Part shown: positions 26,316 to 36,226 of the stretch, piece by piece | Layout: every line of letters starts with the position of its first letter | How positions within the stretch are numbered: position 1 is the first letter of the stretch | Source of the DNA: Halomicrobium katesii DSM 19301 | Lineage (GTDB): Archaea > Halobacteriota > Halobacteria > Halobacteriales > Haloarculaceae | Direction: 5' to 3' | DNA: 64,000 nt | NCBI RefSeq assembly: GCF_000379085.1 | Contig: NZ_KB905378.1 | Location: 1,205,253-1,269,252 of the forward strand | Notes under the pieces: model-generated | What the model was told of the DNA's origin: nothing | Database searches by the model: none | The model's input: only the letters and a program-made list of their open reading frames with translations | Position numbers and translations under genes: made by a program

Positions 26316-27386
26316 TCAAGCCGACGGCTCGGCGTCGCCAGCGACCGGCTCGGGGGTGGGGTCGGGATCGTTCTCGTCGCCCTGGTAGCGATCGGACATG
26401 CCGAGGACGAGCGCGCCGAGCCCGACCAGCACGGCGACGGCCTCGACGAGGTCGCCGAGGATCGGTACGAACTTCACCGCAGCGACTCCGAGGACACCGA
26501 CGAGCAGCGCGAGCCACCGACTGTCTCGGTCGATCCGTCGGAGGAGCCAGCGGCCGAGGGCGAACCGGCCGTACAGTGCGCCAGCCCACACGAGGAAGAC
26601 GTACGCGACCATGCCGGCGATCGACAGCGGGATGCCGACCAGCGTCGCGAACAGCAGCACACAGACCAGGGGACCGCCGACGAGCGCGAGCAGTCCGAAC
26701 GCCCCCATCCGCAGGGGATCGTCGGTCACGCCGTCGGCGACGCTCGTCGAGAAGCGGGGAAACGCCACCACGAGGACGGCCCCCGCGACGAGGTTCGCGA
26801 CGACGCCGTAGGCGGTGAAGGTCCCGGTCGGCAAGGCGAACGACGGGCCGCTGGGGCTGACGGTCACGTTGTCGGTCCGCTCGACTGTTCCGCCGACGGT
26901 CGCGCCGTCCGCGCGGTTCAGGTTGCCGTCGTAGGTCAGGTCGCCGCGGATGTCGGCGGTCGGCCCGAGCGTGATCTCTTCGGTACCGATCTCGACGGTG
27001 CCGTCGATCCGTCCGTCGACGGTGGCCGAGCCGGCTCCGGCGGTCAGGTTGCCGCCGATCCGAGCGCCCTCGTCGACCGTCACGGAACCACCCGCGCCCT
27101 CGACGTCGCCGCCGACGGTCCCGCCGATGTCGAGGGTGCCGGCAGCCGCTTCGACGTCGCCCTCGACGGTGCCGTCGACGATAACGGTGCCGCCGGTGGC
27201 TTCGAGGTCTCCCGTGACGGTCCCTTCGACGACGACCGTGCCGCCGACCGCTTCGAGGTCGTCGTCGATCGTCTCGCCCGGGCCGACCGTGACTGTCCCG
27301 CCGGTCCGACTGGCCGCGGCCGCCGTCCCGGGGAGCGCTCCGACGACGAGGACTACTACGAGCAGTGCGCAGAGTGTGCGTCGCAT
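26316..27386 (-). CDS. exported bactofilin-like repeat protein with membrane domain
   Basis: 356 residues. Signal peptide (MRRTLCALLVVVLVVGALPGTAAAA). Residues about 30-165 are a bactofilin-like beta-helix of short repeats (GGTVVVEGTVTGDLEAT, GGTVIVDGTVEGDVEA, GGTVGGDVEGAGGS). A membrane domain with about five helices (170-325) and a charged tail (DRYQGDENDPDP) follow. By topology the beta-helix would be outside the cell. Such proteins may scaffold the envelope. TATA-like sequence not resolved. Confidence 0.8.
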   Translation of the reverse strand: MRRTLCALLVVVLVVGALPGTAAAASRTGGTVTVGPGETIDDDLEAVGGTVVVEGTVTGDLEATGGTVIVDGTVEGDVEAAAGTLDIGGTVGGDVEGAGGSVTVDEGARIGGNLTAGAGSATVDGRIDGTVEIGTEEITLGPTADIRGDLTYDGNLNRADGATVGGTVERTDNVTVSPSGPSFALPTGTFTAYGVVANLVAGAVLVVAFPRFSTSVADGVTDDPLRMGAFGLLALVGGPLVCVLLFATLVGIPLSIAGMVAYVFLVWAGALYGRFALGRWLLRRIDRDSRWLALLVGVLGVAAVKFVPILGDLVEAVAVLVGLGALVLGMSDRYQGDENDPDPTPEPVAGDAEPSA

Positions 27387-27510
27387 ATCCGACCTTCACC
27401 GTCCGACGACATAAAACGGAACTCGGAGTTTCTCGGTGGGAAGCTGTGACCGAGATCGCCCGCGTTCCCGGCGGGGAACGCTTTTGAGATCGGGGAGAAT
27501 GTACTGTGGC

Positions 27511-28524
27511 ATGCGAAGTCGACAGGGAGTGCTCGTCGGACTGGTCGCCGCGACGGGGCTGTTGACGGTCGTGCTACTCTGGAGCGTCGTGACGACCGTC
27601 TTCTTCGCCATCACGGTCGCGTACGTGCTCTATCCGCTGCGCCGGCTGCTCGTCGAGCGAGGGGTCCATCGTCGGATCGCCGCCGCCGCGGCGACCAGCG
27701 TCGCGTTCCTCGCTGTCGCGGCGCTGATCGGCCCGCTGCTGTGGTCGCTGTACCGCCGTCGTGGAACGCTGTTGGCGTATCTCAGGGAGCTCCCGACCGC
27801 CTTCGAGTTCGAGATTCTGGGGATGCCGTTTGGCTTCGAAGTGGGATCGCTGGCCGCGACGGCTCGTGTCGCGATCACCAACCTCGCCGTCGACGTGGCC
27901 GGGAGCGCGCCGATCATCGGCCTGAAGCTGTTTCTCTTCACTCTGCTCGTGTACGCGCTCCTGTTGCGGCCCAGCGCCGCGCCGGCGGTCGTCTTCCGCG
28001 CGGTCCCCGACCAGTTCCACTCGCTCGTCCGCACGATGCACGCGCGGACCAAAAACACCCTGTACGCGATCTACGTCCTCCAGGGAGCGACGGCACTCGG
28101 CACGTTCCTCATCGCCTACGTCGTCTTCGCCGGTCTTGGCTACTCCGGTGCCTTCGGACTGGCGGCCGTGGCCGGCATCCTCCAGTTCGTTCCGGTCGTC
28201 GGCCCGAGCATCCTGATCGCGGTGGTCGCCGCGACGGACGTGGTCGCCGGGGATCTGACCGGGGCGGCCACGCTGCTGGTGATCGGACTGGTCTTCGTCG
28301 GCTTCCTCCCCGACGCGATCATCCGGCCACAGCTCGCTCCCTATACCGCAGACATTCCCGCGAGCCTCTATTTCATCGGCTTTACCGGCGGCGTGCTCTC
28401 GATCGGGATCGTCGGGTTCATCGCCGGCCCGCTCGTCGTCGCGCTGTTCGTCGAAGCCGTCGAGTTGCTCACGAACGATCGGCCGGCGGTCCAGCGCCAA
28501 CTGGACCACGAACAGACGGAGTAG
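27511..28524 (+). CDS. AI-2E family transporter
   Basis: 337 residues from MRSRQGVLVGLVAATG; an ATG four codons earlier is possible. Seven to eight membrane helices, with the family's C-terminal signature (FGLAAVAGILQFVPVVGPSIL, FLPDAIIRPQLAP, GFTGGVLSIGIVGFIAGPL). Members export quorum signals or act as Na+/H+ antiporters; the substrate here is unknown. Divergent from the bactofilin-like gene, convergent with the rhodanese gene (19 bp). Confidence 0.85.
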   Translation: MRSRQGVLVGLVAATGLLTVVLLWSVVTTVFFAITVAYVLYPLRRLLVERGVHRRIAAAAATSVAFLAVAALIGPLLWSLYRRRGTLLAYLRELPTAFEFEILGMPFGFEVGSLAATARVAITNLAVDVAGSAPIIGLKLFLFTLLVYALLLRPSAAPAVVFRAVPDQFHSLVRTMHARTKNTLYAIYVLQGATALGTFLIAYVVFAGLGYSGAFGLAAVAGILQFVPVVGPSILIAVVAATDVVAGDLTGAATLLVIGLVFVGFLPDAIIRPQLAPYTADIPASLYFIGFTGGVLSIGIVGFIAGPLVVALFVEAVELLTNDRPAVQRQLDHEQTE

Positions 28525-28543
28525 GTCGTCGACCGCCAGACGG

Positions 28544-29332
28544 TCAGTTCTCGCCGGTCTCCAGGGGACGGTCCTGTGCCGTCCACTCGGTGAGACTGCC
28601 CTCGTAGAAGGCCAGGTCGTCGTAGCCGAGGTGACACAGGACGACGTAAGTGTGGCTGATCCGGCGCGCCGTGTTACAGTAGAGGACGATCCGCGTGTCG
28701 GGGACGATCCCGCGGGATTCGAGCAGCTCCCGGACCTCCGTCTCGGGGCGCAGGCCGCGGCTCTCGTCGTCGACCAGTTCGCGCCAGTCCAGCTGGACTG
28801 CACCGGGGATGTGCCCCTCCTCGTACTCCCAGCCCTCTCGGGTGTCGACGATCACGGCGTCGCCGTCGACGGCTTCGGCGACCGCGTCGGCGTCGACCAG
28901 CGGCGTCTCGGCCGGCGGCTCGATCGCGTACTCCGTCGGCGTCGGCGCGGGCGTCTCGCCGGTCGTCTCGCGTTCGAGTTGCCACGCCGAGAAGTCCCCG
29001 TCGAGCAGGTGCAGCGTTGCGGGGTCGTGGCCGTACAGCGCCGCCGTCACGAGAAAGCGCGCGGCGAAGACCCCGTGCGTGTCGTCGTAGGCGACGATCT
29101 CGTCGCCGTTGGCGATTCCCGCCTCCGAGAGCAGCGCCGCGAAGTGCGCTCGCCCGGGGAGCATCCCCTCGTCGTGCTCGCCGCTCTCGTCGGCGCGAAA
29201 CGCGTCGAAGGGGACGTTGACCGCGCCCGGGAGGTGACCGATGCCGTCGTACTCCCAGGCGTCGCGCACGTCGACCACCCAAACGTCGTCCAGACGCTCT
29301 GCGAGCCAGGACTGGGACACGATATCTGTCAT
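28544..29332 (-). CDS. tandem rhodanese sulfurtransferase
   Basis: 262 residues, two rhodanese domains. The N-terminal one (WVVDVRDAWEYDGIGHLPGA) lacks an active Cys (VAYDDTHGVFAAR at that place). The C-terminal one carries YCNTARRISHT with the catalytic Cys loop. Acts as thiosulfate- or mercaptopyruvate-type sulfur transferase. Divergent from a second tandem rhodanese at 29591, which suggests duplication of an old gene pair. Confidence 0.9.
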   Translation of the reverse strand: MTDIVSQSWLAERLDDVWVVDVRDAWEYDGIGHLPGAVNVPFDAFRADESGEHDEGMLPGRAHFAALLSEAGIANGDEIVAYDDTHGVFAARFLVTAALYGHDPATLHLLDGDFSAWQLERETTGETPAPTPTEYAIEPPAETPLVDADAVAEAVDGDAVIVDTREGWEYEEGHIPGAVQLDWRELVDDESRGLRPETEVRELLESRGIVPDTRIVLYCNTARRISHTYVVLCHLGYDDLAFYEGSLTEWTAQDRPLETGEN

Positions 29333-29590
29333 TGCCCGTCCGTTTCGGACGCGACGGCTTGAAACCGTCCGTCTCGGCCGCTCGAAGATAGCGGAGATAT
29401 TTTCCAGCCCGCGGCTCGCCGTCCGAACCGAACCGCCGGCAGTCGGGGGAGCGCCGCCGGAACCGTGCGAAATATCCGCATACTAATACGTCCGACAAGG
29501 GGCAGAAACTGCCGCCAGAGGGGAGGAGTGGCGGGCTATGCCGAGAGAGGGTGGGGTTATATGGACGGGGTGCATATTTTGGTCTGTATT
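29333..29590. promoter_or_regulatory. shared promoter region of two divergent sulfurtransferase genes
   Basis: 258 bp without a gene. TATA-like motifs are ttatat near 29555 and catatttt near 29572, upstream of the plus-strand start. The rest is G+C-rich with no clear repeats. Confidence 0.4.
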
Positions 29591-30451
29591 ATGAGCGACT
29601 ACGCAAACGACGTTCTCGTGACGGCGGAGTGGGTCGAGGACAACCTCGACTCGTTCCAGAGTGACGATCCCGACCACCGACTGGTCGAGGTCGACGTAGA
29701 CACGGAAGCGTACGACGAGGCCCACGCGCCCGGCGCGATCGGCTTCAACTGGGAGACACAGCTCCAGGACCAGACGACCCGAGACATCCTCTCGAAGGAA
29801 GACTTCGAGGACCTGCTCGGGAGCCACGGCATCAGCGAGGACTCGACGGTCGTCCTCTACGGTGACAACTCCAACTGGTTCGCCGCCTACACCTACTGGC
29901 AGTTCAGGTACTACGGCCACGACGACGTTCGGCTCCTCGACGGCGGCCGCGAGTACTGGCTCGACAACGACTACTCGACGACAGACGAGGTCCCCGAGTT
30001 CTCCGCAGTCGAGTACGAGGCGTCCGGCCCGCGCGAGTCCATCCGCGCGTACCGCGACGACGTCGAGAACGCCATCGAGAAGAACCTCCCGCTCGTGGAC
30101 GTTCGCTCCCCCGAAGAGTTCTCCGGCGAGGTGCTGGCACCTCCGGGCCTGCAGGAGACCGCACAGCGTGGCGGCCACGTCCCCGGTGCGAAGAACATCT
30201 CCTGGGCGGCCGTGACCAACGACGACGGCCGGTTCAAGGACTTCGACGAGCTCCAGGAGCTGTACGCCGACGAAGACATCGACGGCGACGAGACGACCGT
30301 CGCCTACTGCCGCATCGGCGAGCGCTCCTCGGTCGCCTGGTTCGCGCTCCACGAACTGCTGGGCTACGACGACGCCGTCAACTACGACGGCTCCTGGACC
30401 GAGTGGGGCAACCTCGTCGGCGCGCCGATCGAGAAGGGCGAGGCCGAGTAA
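29591..30451 (+). CDS. thiosulfate sulfurtransferase, tandem rhodanese
   Basis: 286 residues from MSDYANDVLVTAEWVED; 42 upstream in-frame residues are non-coding in character. The first domain has VVLYGDNSNWFAAY (no Cys) and is probably structural. The second has the loop AYCRIGERSS with catalytic Cys and VDVRSPEEFSGE. Acidic surface as usual for halophiles. It transfers sulfane sulfur to cyanide or thiol acceptors. Confidence 0.92.
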   Translation: MSDYANDVLVTAEWVEDNLDSFQSDDPDHRLVEVDVDTEAYDEAHAPGAIGFNWETQLQDQTTRDILSKEDFEDLLGSHGISEDSTVVLYGDNSNWFAAYTYWQFRYYGHDDVRLLDGGREYWLDNDYSTTDEVPEFSAVEYEASGPRESIRAYRDDVENAIEKNLPLVDVRSPEEFSGEVLAPPGLQETAQRGGHVPGAKNISWAAVTNDDGRFKDFDELQELYADEDIDGDETTVAYCRIGERSSVAWFALHELLGYDDAVNYDGSWTEWGNLVGAPIEKGEAE

Positions 30452-30463
30452 GGTACGAACGAG

Positions 30464-30655
30464 GCCTCGAATCGGAACGGGGAGCGGTAGCGACCCGTGG
30501 AGAAGGGCAACTGAACGGCCGAGCGTTTCATCGCGAGACAGCAGTTCGCTTCTCGCAGAGAAAGGCGAAGCGGACGACTGAGCACCGCGAGGGAGTTCGC
30601 TTCGAATCGGAACGGGGAGGCCCTGGGCCGACCCGCGAAGAAGGGCAACTGAACT
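30464..30655. repeat. about 52-bp direct repeat, two imperfect units
   Basis: Unit 1 starts cgaatcggaacggggag near 30464 and ends gaagggcaactgaac. Unit 2, from about 30602, repeats both ends with changes in the middle. The spacer (about 85 bp) is partly similar to itself. No coding sense. It lies between the rhodanese stop and a strong T-run, so it may be a 3' untranslated structure or a duplicated terminator region. Confidence 0.6.
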
Positions 30656-30662
30656 GATTCGA

Positions 30663-30678
30663 CTCGTTTTTTTTCGAG
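30663..30678. terminator. T8 terminator in a small palindrome
   Basis: ctcg, eight T, cgag. The U-run is the archaeal termination signal and the flanking complementarity is small. Suitably placed to end the rhodanese transcript. Confidence 0.6.
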
Positions 30679-30733
30679 CGCTGACCCGGAAGCGACGGGT
30701 ACGGCACCGCGGGGCAGCGACAGAACTTCGCGA

Positions 30734-31210
30734 CTAGCCGGTCAGCCAGTACCGGGTCTGATCGACGGTCGTCGAGAGCCACTGGCCGTGGACGCGGCCC
30801 GGTCCGGGCTCGAACACCGCGTCGAAGACGAGGTCCCGGCCGTCGATACGCAGTTCTCGGAGCGCGAGCGTGCGCTCGCTGGCCCAGGTCGCGAGGCGCG
30901 CGTCGCCACACTCGTCGAGTTCGAAGTAGGTCGCTGGCGTCCGATCGGTCGTGAACGTGTACTCCCGGTCGCCGTAGGAGAGCGTCTCTTCGACGATCTC
31001 GCCGAAGGCGAAGGCGATCCGGCACTGTGCGCGCGGCTCGTCGGCTCGGTCGCTGTCGACGCGGCGACGGCGGTCGACGTCGTAGCCCCACTTGCGCGCC
31101 CACCCTTCGAGGAGGCGCACGTCGATCCGCGGGTCCGACCTCGACCGGCCGCCGTCCCACAGGACGTGATACTGGGACGGTCGCTCGTCGCCGAGGTGCT
31201 GGTCGAACAT
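30734..31210 (-). CDS. haloarchaeal protein of unknown function
   Basis: 158 residues from MFDQHLGDERPSQYH; an ATG nine codons upstream is possible. Trp-, Arg- and acidic-rich, with beta-type patterns (QYHVLWDGGRSRSDP, YTFTTDRTPATYFELDECG, GQWLSTTVDQTRYWL). No signal peptide or membrane helix. No family recognised. Convergent with the rhodanese and its terminator. Confidence 0.55.
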   Translation of the reverse strand: MFDQHLGDERPSQYHVLWDGGRSRSDPRIDVRLLEGWARKWGYDVDRRRRVDSDRADEPRAQCRIAFAFGEIVEETLSYGDREYTFTTDRTPATYFELDECGDARLATWASERTLALRELRIDGRDLVFDAVFEPGPGRVHGQWLSTTVDQTRYWLTG

Positions 31211-31312
31211 GGTGGTGGGATTCGGCTGAGCCACCATATATCTGCAGGTCCGTTCACCGACGCTGCCGGCGACCGATATCGCTTCAGACTTCGATAATCG
31301 GGTGAGGACCCG

Positions 31313-31864
31313 CTATACTGCGGCTTTCGGTTCGGTCGCGGCGTTGGCCGCGACCATCCGGCCGAGCGTTCGCACGCGGGCCTCGATGTCGGCGTCGACG
31401 AAGGCTCCGTCGTCGTCGAAGGCGTCGGACGCGTTGCGGATCCCGACCTCGTGGGGGAGCGTCCAGCCGTGGACCGTCCGGACGCCGGTCCGGAGGTGTT
31501 CCAGCGCCGGGCCGTAGGAGCCACCGCCGGCAGTCGCCAGCAGTCCGACCGTCGTGTCCCTGAACTCGTCGCGCCCCAGGTAGTCGAGCGCGTTCTTCAG
31601 CGCCGACGACACCATACCGTGGTACACCGGCGTTCCGAGCACCACCGCGTCGGCGTCGGCGAGCAGCGCCCGCAACGCCTCGGCGTCGCCCCGGTCGCGG
31701 TCGTCGGGATCGAACAGCGGTAGTTCCCACTCGCGGAGGTCTACCAGTTCCGTCGCCGCGCCGGCCGTCTCTGCGGCCGACAGCGCGTGTTCCAGTGCCA
31801 GACACGTCGTGCTCGTCTCGCGCAGACTACCGCTGATGGCGACGACGAGCGGGGACTCGCTCAT
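31313..31864 (-). CDS. NADPH-dependent FMN reductase family protein
   Basis: 183 residues from MSESPLVVAISGSLRETST. The flavodoxin-like fold has a phosphate loop (GSLRETSTT), the isoalloxazine-contact motif PVYHGMVSSALKNALDYL and AGGGSYGPAL. It reduces FMN or quinones with NAD(P)H. Divergent from the ferritin-like gene. Shared about 110-bp promoter gap. Confidence 0.85.
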   Translation of the reverse strand: MSESPLVVAISGSLRETSTTCLALEHALSAAETAGAATELVDLREWELPLFDPDDRDRGDAEALRALLADADAVVLGTPVYHGMVSSALKNALDYLGRDEFRDTTVGLLATAGGGSYGPALEHLRTGVRTVHGWTLPHEVGIRNASDAFDDDGAFVDADIEARVRTLGRMVAANAATEPKAAV

Positions 31865-31973
31865 GACAGCGTGTCTGGACGCCGACGGGCTTAACCCCCG
31901 TGGTGGCACCTCGACGAGGTGCTCGTCTGTCGGATCCCGGCAGTTACAAGCCCTGGCGACCGTAGCGACCAGT

Positions 31974-32564
31974 ATGGACGCTCAGGAATTCGTCGACACG
32001 GTCAGTTCCGAGAACAAGACGGCGCTCTCGCGGCTCGGCTCCTCGAAGGCGCTGTACGCGCTCACCGGCGGCGAGATGGACGAGGGACCGATCCTATCAG
32101 GTGCGGCCGACCGCGCGCACTACGCTGGCGAGACCGTCGACGGGTGGGCGGGAGAGACCTTCGAGGCGGCCGCCGACACCGCCAGCGACCACTACGAGAC
32201 GATCGTCGACAAACTCGGCGACCACGAACCGGGCGAGCGGCCGGCCATGTTCGAGACGCTGGCCCGACAGGACGAGACGGCCGCCCGTCTCGGCGGACTC
32301 GTCGGCTGGACGCTCGTCGCCAAGAAGACCGACGAACAGCTCACGGGCTTTTTCGTTGGACAGGCCGACCCCCAGACCTCGCAGGTGTTTCGCGACCTGG
32401 GTGGCGACATCGAAGCCCTCCGCGAGCAGGCCCTCGACGCGCTGGCCGAGGACGGCGACTGGAACGCCGCCGAGGCCGCAGCGAGCGCGGTCGTCCAGGC
32501 CGCCTACGACGACTACTTCGAGACGCTCGAAGACCTCGGCGTGAACCCCAAGCCGGTGTGCTGA
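31974..32564 (+). CDS. rubrerythrin-like (ferritin-fold) haloarchaeal protein
   Basis: 196 residues from MDAQEFVDTVSSENKTALSRLGSSKALYALT. All-alpha: four amphipathic helices with regular Glu/His (HYETIVDKLGDHE, AMFETLARQDETAARLGG). Genes of this kind in haloarchaea are placed with rubrerythrin-like proteins. Only one of the canonical ExxH iron motifs is plainly visible (DHYETI region), so iron binding is uncertain. Role probably in oxidative stress, by analogy. Confidence 0.55.
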   Translation: MDAQEFVDTVSSENKTALSRLGSSKALYALTGGEMDEGPILSGAADRAHYAGETVDGWAGETFEAAADTASDHYETIVDKLGDHEPGERPAMFETLARQDETAARLGGLVGWTLVAKKTDEQLTGFFVGQADPQTSQVFRDLGGDIEALREQALDALAEDGDWNAAEAAASAVVQAAYDDYFETLEDLGVNPKPVC

Positions 32565-32969
32565 CTTCCTTCTCGCGCACACCTGAACACGTCTCGGAGC
32601 TTCCGTGTCCCGAGCCGTCCCAGCAGCTTCGCCGGCCCGCGCTTTGGCGCGTCGGCGAGCACGTTCCGGAGTGAGGGCGGCTCGGACGTTCCGAGCCCGC
32701 ACGCTCTCGCCGGTCTCGTCGCTGGTGCTCGGCGTAACGCCGGCAAGCCCGACGACGCTTCCCAGATGCGGCGTCGAACTCCCTGTCGCCAACGCTCCGT
32801 CGTCGACCGCGGGTAGCCGCCACCTACTACATTCGATATAGCGTACAGTAGTTTATCACTTCGCGATCCACATTCTGACTCTCTCCGCAAAACACGGCCG
32901 AAAGCGCGGAGAGCCGGCGAATTCGCCCAAAGCACACCGCTCAAGTCGATCGAGCCCTACTGTCGGACA
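32565..32969. other. gene-free stretch before uvrB
   Basis: 405 bp. Several overlapping short frames on both strands without homology. The last about 130 bp are more A+T-rich (gatatagcg, gtttatcac) and hold the probable uvrB promoter. Nothing else recognised. Confidence 0.4.
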
Positions 32970-35024
32970 ATGAGCGACTCCGGCCCACTGTCTCCGGACC
33001 GACCGGACGCCGAGACGGCGTTTCGCGTCGACGCACCGTTCGAGCCAGCCGGCGACCAGCCAGACGCCATCGAGCAGCTCGTCGACGGATATCGGCGGGG
33101 AATGGACAAACAGACCCTGCTGGGCGTCACTGGGTCGGGCAAGACCAACACCGTCTCGTGGGCGATCGAGGAGCTCCAGCAGCCGACGCTGGTCATCGCC
33201 CACAACAAGACGCTGGCGGCCCAGCTCTACGAGGAGTTTCGGAGTCTCTTCCCCGACAACGCCGTCGAGTACTTCGTCTCGTACTACGACTACTACCAGC
33301 CCGAGGCCTACGTCGAGCAGACCGACACCTACATCGACAAGGACGCCTCGATCAACGACGAGATCGACCGCCTCAGGCACTCTGCAACTCGCTCGCTGCT
33401 GACCCGCGACGACGTGATCGTCGTCGCCTCGGTGTCGGCGATCTACGGGCTGGGTGATCCGCGCAACTACGTCGACATGAGCCTCCGGCTGGAAGAGGGC
33501 CAGCAGATCGAGCGCGACGAACTCCTGGGCCAGCTCGTCGACCTGAACTACGAGCGCAACGACGTGGATTTCACCCAGGGGACCTTTCGCGTGCGGGGCG
33601 ACACCGTCGAGATTTACCCGATGTACGGCCGCTACGCCGTCCGGGTGGACATGTGGGGCGACGAGATCGACCGGCTCGTGAAGATGGACCCGCTGGAGGG
33701 CGAGGTCGTCAGCCAGGAGCCCGCCGTCTTGCTCCACCCGGCAGAGCACTACTCGATCCCCGAACAGCGCCTCCAGCGAGCGATCGAGGAGATCGAGGAC
33801 ATGCTGGCGGATCGAATCCGCTACTTCGAACGGCAGGGCGACGCCGTCGCGGCCCAGCGCATCGAGGAGCGGACTACGTTCGATTTGGAGATGATGAAAG
33901 AGACCGGCTACTGCTCGGGGATCGAGAACTACTCGGTCCACCTCTCGGACCGCGAGAGCGGCGAAGCGCCCTACACCCTGCTGGACTACTTCCCCGACGA
34001 CTTCCTCACCGTCGTCGACGAGTCCCACCAGACGATCCCCCAGATCAGAGGCCAGTTCGAGGGCGACAAGTCGCGCAAGGAGAGTCTGGTGGAGAACGGC
34101 TTCCGCCTGCCGACCGCCTTCGACAACCGCCCGCTGACCTTCGAGGAGTTCGAGGAAAAGACAGACCGGACGCTGTACGTCTCGGCGACGCCGGGCGACT
34201 ACGAGCGCGAGGAGAGCGGCCAGGTCGCCGAACAGATCGTCCGTCCGACCCACCTCGTCGATCCCGCGATCGAGGTCGCAGACGCCAGCGGCCAGGTCCA
34301 GGACCTGCTCGAACGGATCGAATCGATGCCCGACGAGGAGCGCGTGCTGGTGACGACGCTCACCAAACGCATGGCTGAGGACCTCACCGAGTATCTCGAA
34401 GAGAGCGGCGTCGACGTGGCCTACATGCACGACGAGACCGACACGCTGGAGCGCCACGAACTGATCCGGTCGCTGCGGCTGGGCGAGATCCAGGTGCTCG
34501 TCGGCATCAACCTCCTGCGGGAGGGACTGGACATCCCCGAAGTGAGCCTCGTCGCGATTCTCGACGCCGACCAGGAGGGGTTCCTGCGGTCGGAGACGAC
34601 GCTCGTTCAGACGATGGGGCGGGCCGCCCGCAACGTCAACGGCGAGGTCGTACTCTACGCCGACGACACGAGCGACGCGATGCGGTCGGCCATCGAGGAG
34701 ACCCAGCGCCGCCGCCAGATCCAGCAGGCGTACAACGAGGAACACGGCTTCGAGCCGACCACCATCGAGAAGGAGATCGGCGAGTCCTCGCTTCCGGGTG
34801 CCGAGACGGACACCAGCGACGTGGCCGGTGACGGTCCGGCCGACGCCGACGAGGCCGCCCGACAGATCGACCGGCTCGAAGCCAGGATGGCCGAGGCGGC
34901 CGACAACCTGGAGTTCGAACTCGCTGCGGACATCCGCGATCGGATCCGGGAGCTACGCGAGGAGTTCGAGCTCGACGGTGGCGACGACGGTGGCGTGCCG
35001 GCCCCGGGTCCGAGTGAGTTCTGA
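32970..35024 (+). CDS. uvrB: excinuclease ABC subunit B
   Basis: 684 residues. Motifs: GVTGSGKT (Walker A, about residues 52-59), the beta-hairpin [22 protein letters not shown] (Walker B), and helicase motifs V/VI ([22 protein letters not shown]). It ends with a UVR coiled coil ([19 protein letters not shown]). With UvrA and UvrC it makes the dual incision of nucleotide excision repair. Full length. The N-terminal about 15 residues ([15 protein letters not shown]) are a haloarchaeal extension. No damage-box-like operator recognised. Confidence 0.97.
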   Translation: MSDSGPLSPDRPDAETAFRVDAPFEPAGDQPDAIEQLVDGYRRGMDKQTLLGVTGSGKTNTVSWAIEELQQPTLVIAHNKTLAAQLYEEFRSLFPDNAVEYFVSYYDYYQPEAYVEQTDTYIDKDASINDEIDRLRHSATRSLLTRDDVIVVASVSAIYGLGDPRNYVDMSLRLEEGQQIERDELLGQLVDLNYERNDVDFTQGTFRVRGDTVEIYPMYGRYAVRVDMWGDEIDRLVKMDPLEGEVVSQEPAVLLHPAEHYSIPEQRLQRAIEEIEDMLADRIRYFERQGDAVAAQRIEERTTFDLEMMKETGYCSGIENYSVHLSDRESGEAPYTLLDYFPDDFLTVVDESHQTIPQIRGQFEGDKSRKESLVENGFRLPTAFDNRPLTFEEFEEKTDRTLYVSATPGDYEREESGQVAEQIVRPTHLVDPAIEVADASGQVQDLLERIESMPDEERVLVTTLTKRMAEDLTEYLEESGVDVAYMHDETDTLERHELIRSLRLGEIQVLVGINLLREGLDIPEVSLVAILDADQEGFLRSETTLVQTMGRAARNVNGEVVLYADDTSDAMRSAIEETQRRRQIQQAYNEEHGFEPTTIEKEIGESSLPGAETDTSDVAGDGPADADEAARQIDRLEARMAEAADNLEFELAADIRDRIRELREEFELDGGDDGGVPAPGPSEF

Positions 35025-35353
35025 TACTGTCGGCTGTCTATTTGTGACGATTCCGCCACCCTGGGGTGGCGAATACCTCCACGAGGTTACGGCAAGTTTG
35101 CGGCCCGACCTCTGCTTCGAGACGGACTCGTCTCTCGTATCCGTCGCCACGACACAGCTGACGCCGTGCACCGGCCGTTTGTGGCCGTGTCGACTGTTCC
35201 AGGGACACACGTCTGGTCACGTCATAAATCATTATTCGCGATATCAAAGTGGCGTCGAGACAGATTCGCCGAGCTCGCGGCGACGGCAATAGCGACCGCT
35301 CTCGTGTGCCGATGCGTGATCCGGACACCGGGATCGAGATCGTCGACGATCGA
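35025..35353. other. intergenic region with a hairpin
   Basis: 329 bp without a gene. An almost perfect inverted repeat near 35048-35072 (ttccgccaccctggggtggcgaa) could form a strong hairpin soon after the uvrB stop. An A+T-rich patch (cataaatcattattcgcgatatc) lies about 35222-35246. Confidence 0.5.
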
Positions 35354-36016
35354 TCAGGCGTCGGCTCGCACGCCGATTTCGCTCTCGAACTGCTCGAAGA
35401 ACGCCTCCATGAAACGCCATCGCGATCTGCCGAGCTGCCGGGCCGGTGGCGTGTGCAGTTGCTCCAGTCGTTCGCGCGCCCACTCTCGGAGGAGCGAAAC
35501 GTCGGGGCGGTCGGTCGTCGCTTCGTGTGTCGAGGCGTCGTCGAGGTGTGCGTACTGGGTCCCCGTTCGGCCCGATCGTTCGCCGACGACACACGCGAGT
35601 CGGACGATCCCGACCGCACCGGTCGCATCGAGCTTGTCGGCGTCGAACAGGAGCTTCGCTTCCGGGCTCTCGGGCTCTGGTGAACTCGATCGGATGCTGT
35701 GGGTCCACAGGCAGTGTGCGATCGCATCGATTCGGTCGGCGGCGACGCCTTCGTCGGCCAGCAACTCCCTGGTTTCGGCGGTGGCCCACTCGTCGTGGTC
35801 GTCGATTTCGCCGACTCGCTCCAGCGGGCGGCCGATGTCGTGGAGCCACGCGGCCGCGGACAACACGTCTCGATCGACAGTGCGGTCCCACCTCTCGGCG
35901 AGTCGCACGGAGAGATCGCGGACCCGTTTCGCGTGGAACCGATCGTGCGCGGGGAGGGCGAGGTCGTAGTACGGCATCGCCAGCGATCGTGCGAGCGAAT
36001 CGAGTGTGGAGGGCAT
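35354..36016 (-). CDS. HD-domain phosphohydrolase
   Basis: 220 residues from MPSTLDSLARSLAMPYYDL. HD landmarks: HDRFHAKRV (first His), AAWLHDIGRP (HD pair), AHCLWTHS and FDADKLDATG (final Asp). Metal-dependent phosphohydrolase; substrate probably a nucleotide but unknown. The long upstream open frame is not homologous. Confidence 0.85.
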   Translation of the reverse strand: MPSTLDSLARSLAMPYYDLALPAHDRFHAKRVRDLSVRLAERWDRTVDRDVLSAAAWLHDIGRPLERVGEIDDHDEWATAETRELLADEGVAADRIDAIAHCLWTHSIRSSSPEPESPEAKLLFDADKLDATGAVGIVRLACVVGERSGRTGTQYAHLDDASTHEATTDRPDVSLLREWARERLEQLHTPPARQLGRSRWRFMEAFFEQFESEIGVRADA

Positions 36017-36226
36017 CGCTCGGGGCGTCGTCGACCGGTACAAAAGCGATTGTGGAACACGACGCCGTTCCCGAAGCGCCGGTTCGCGGACCGACCCATT
36101 CTCTATCGCGGATAGTACTTTATGACTCGTCTCGTCGGGACGGAGTTGTACCCGACGAGTAGACTGATGAGACGCCGTTGGGCGGGTAGCGCGTGGATTT
36201 TTGCTGCCAGCGGTCGTCGTCCCTGT

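Noticed and set aside
32097..32792. Minus-strand frame running from the ferritin-like gene into the gap before uvrB
   Set aside because: Antisense over most of its length, and the tail in the gap has no recognisable domain.
32856..34745. 629-codon minus-strand frame opposite uvrB
   Set aside because: Shadow of uvrB codon structure; no motif, start or promoter, while uvrB on the other strand is complete.
35038..36099. 353-codon Arg/Ser-rich minus-strand frame
   Set aside because: Overlaps the HD hydrolase in another phase; composition typical of frame-shadow.
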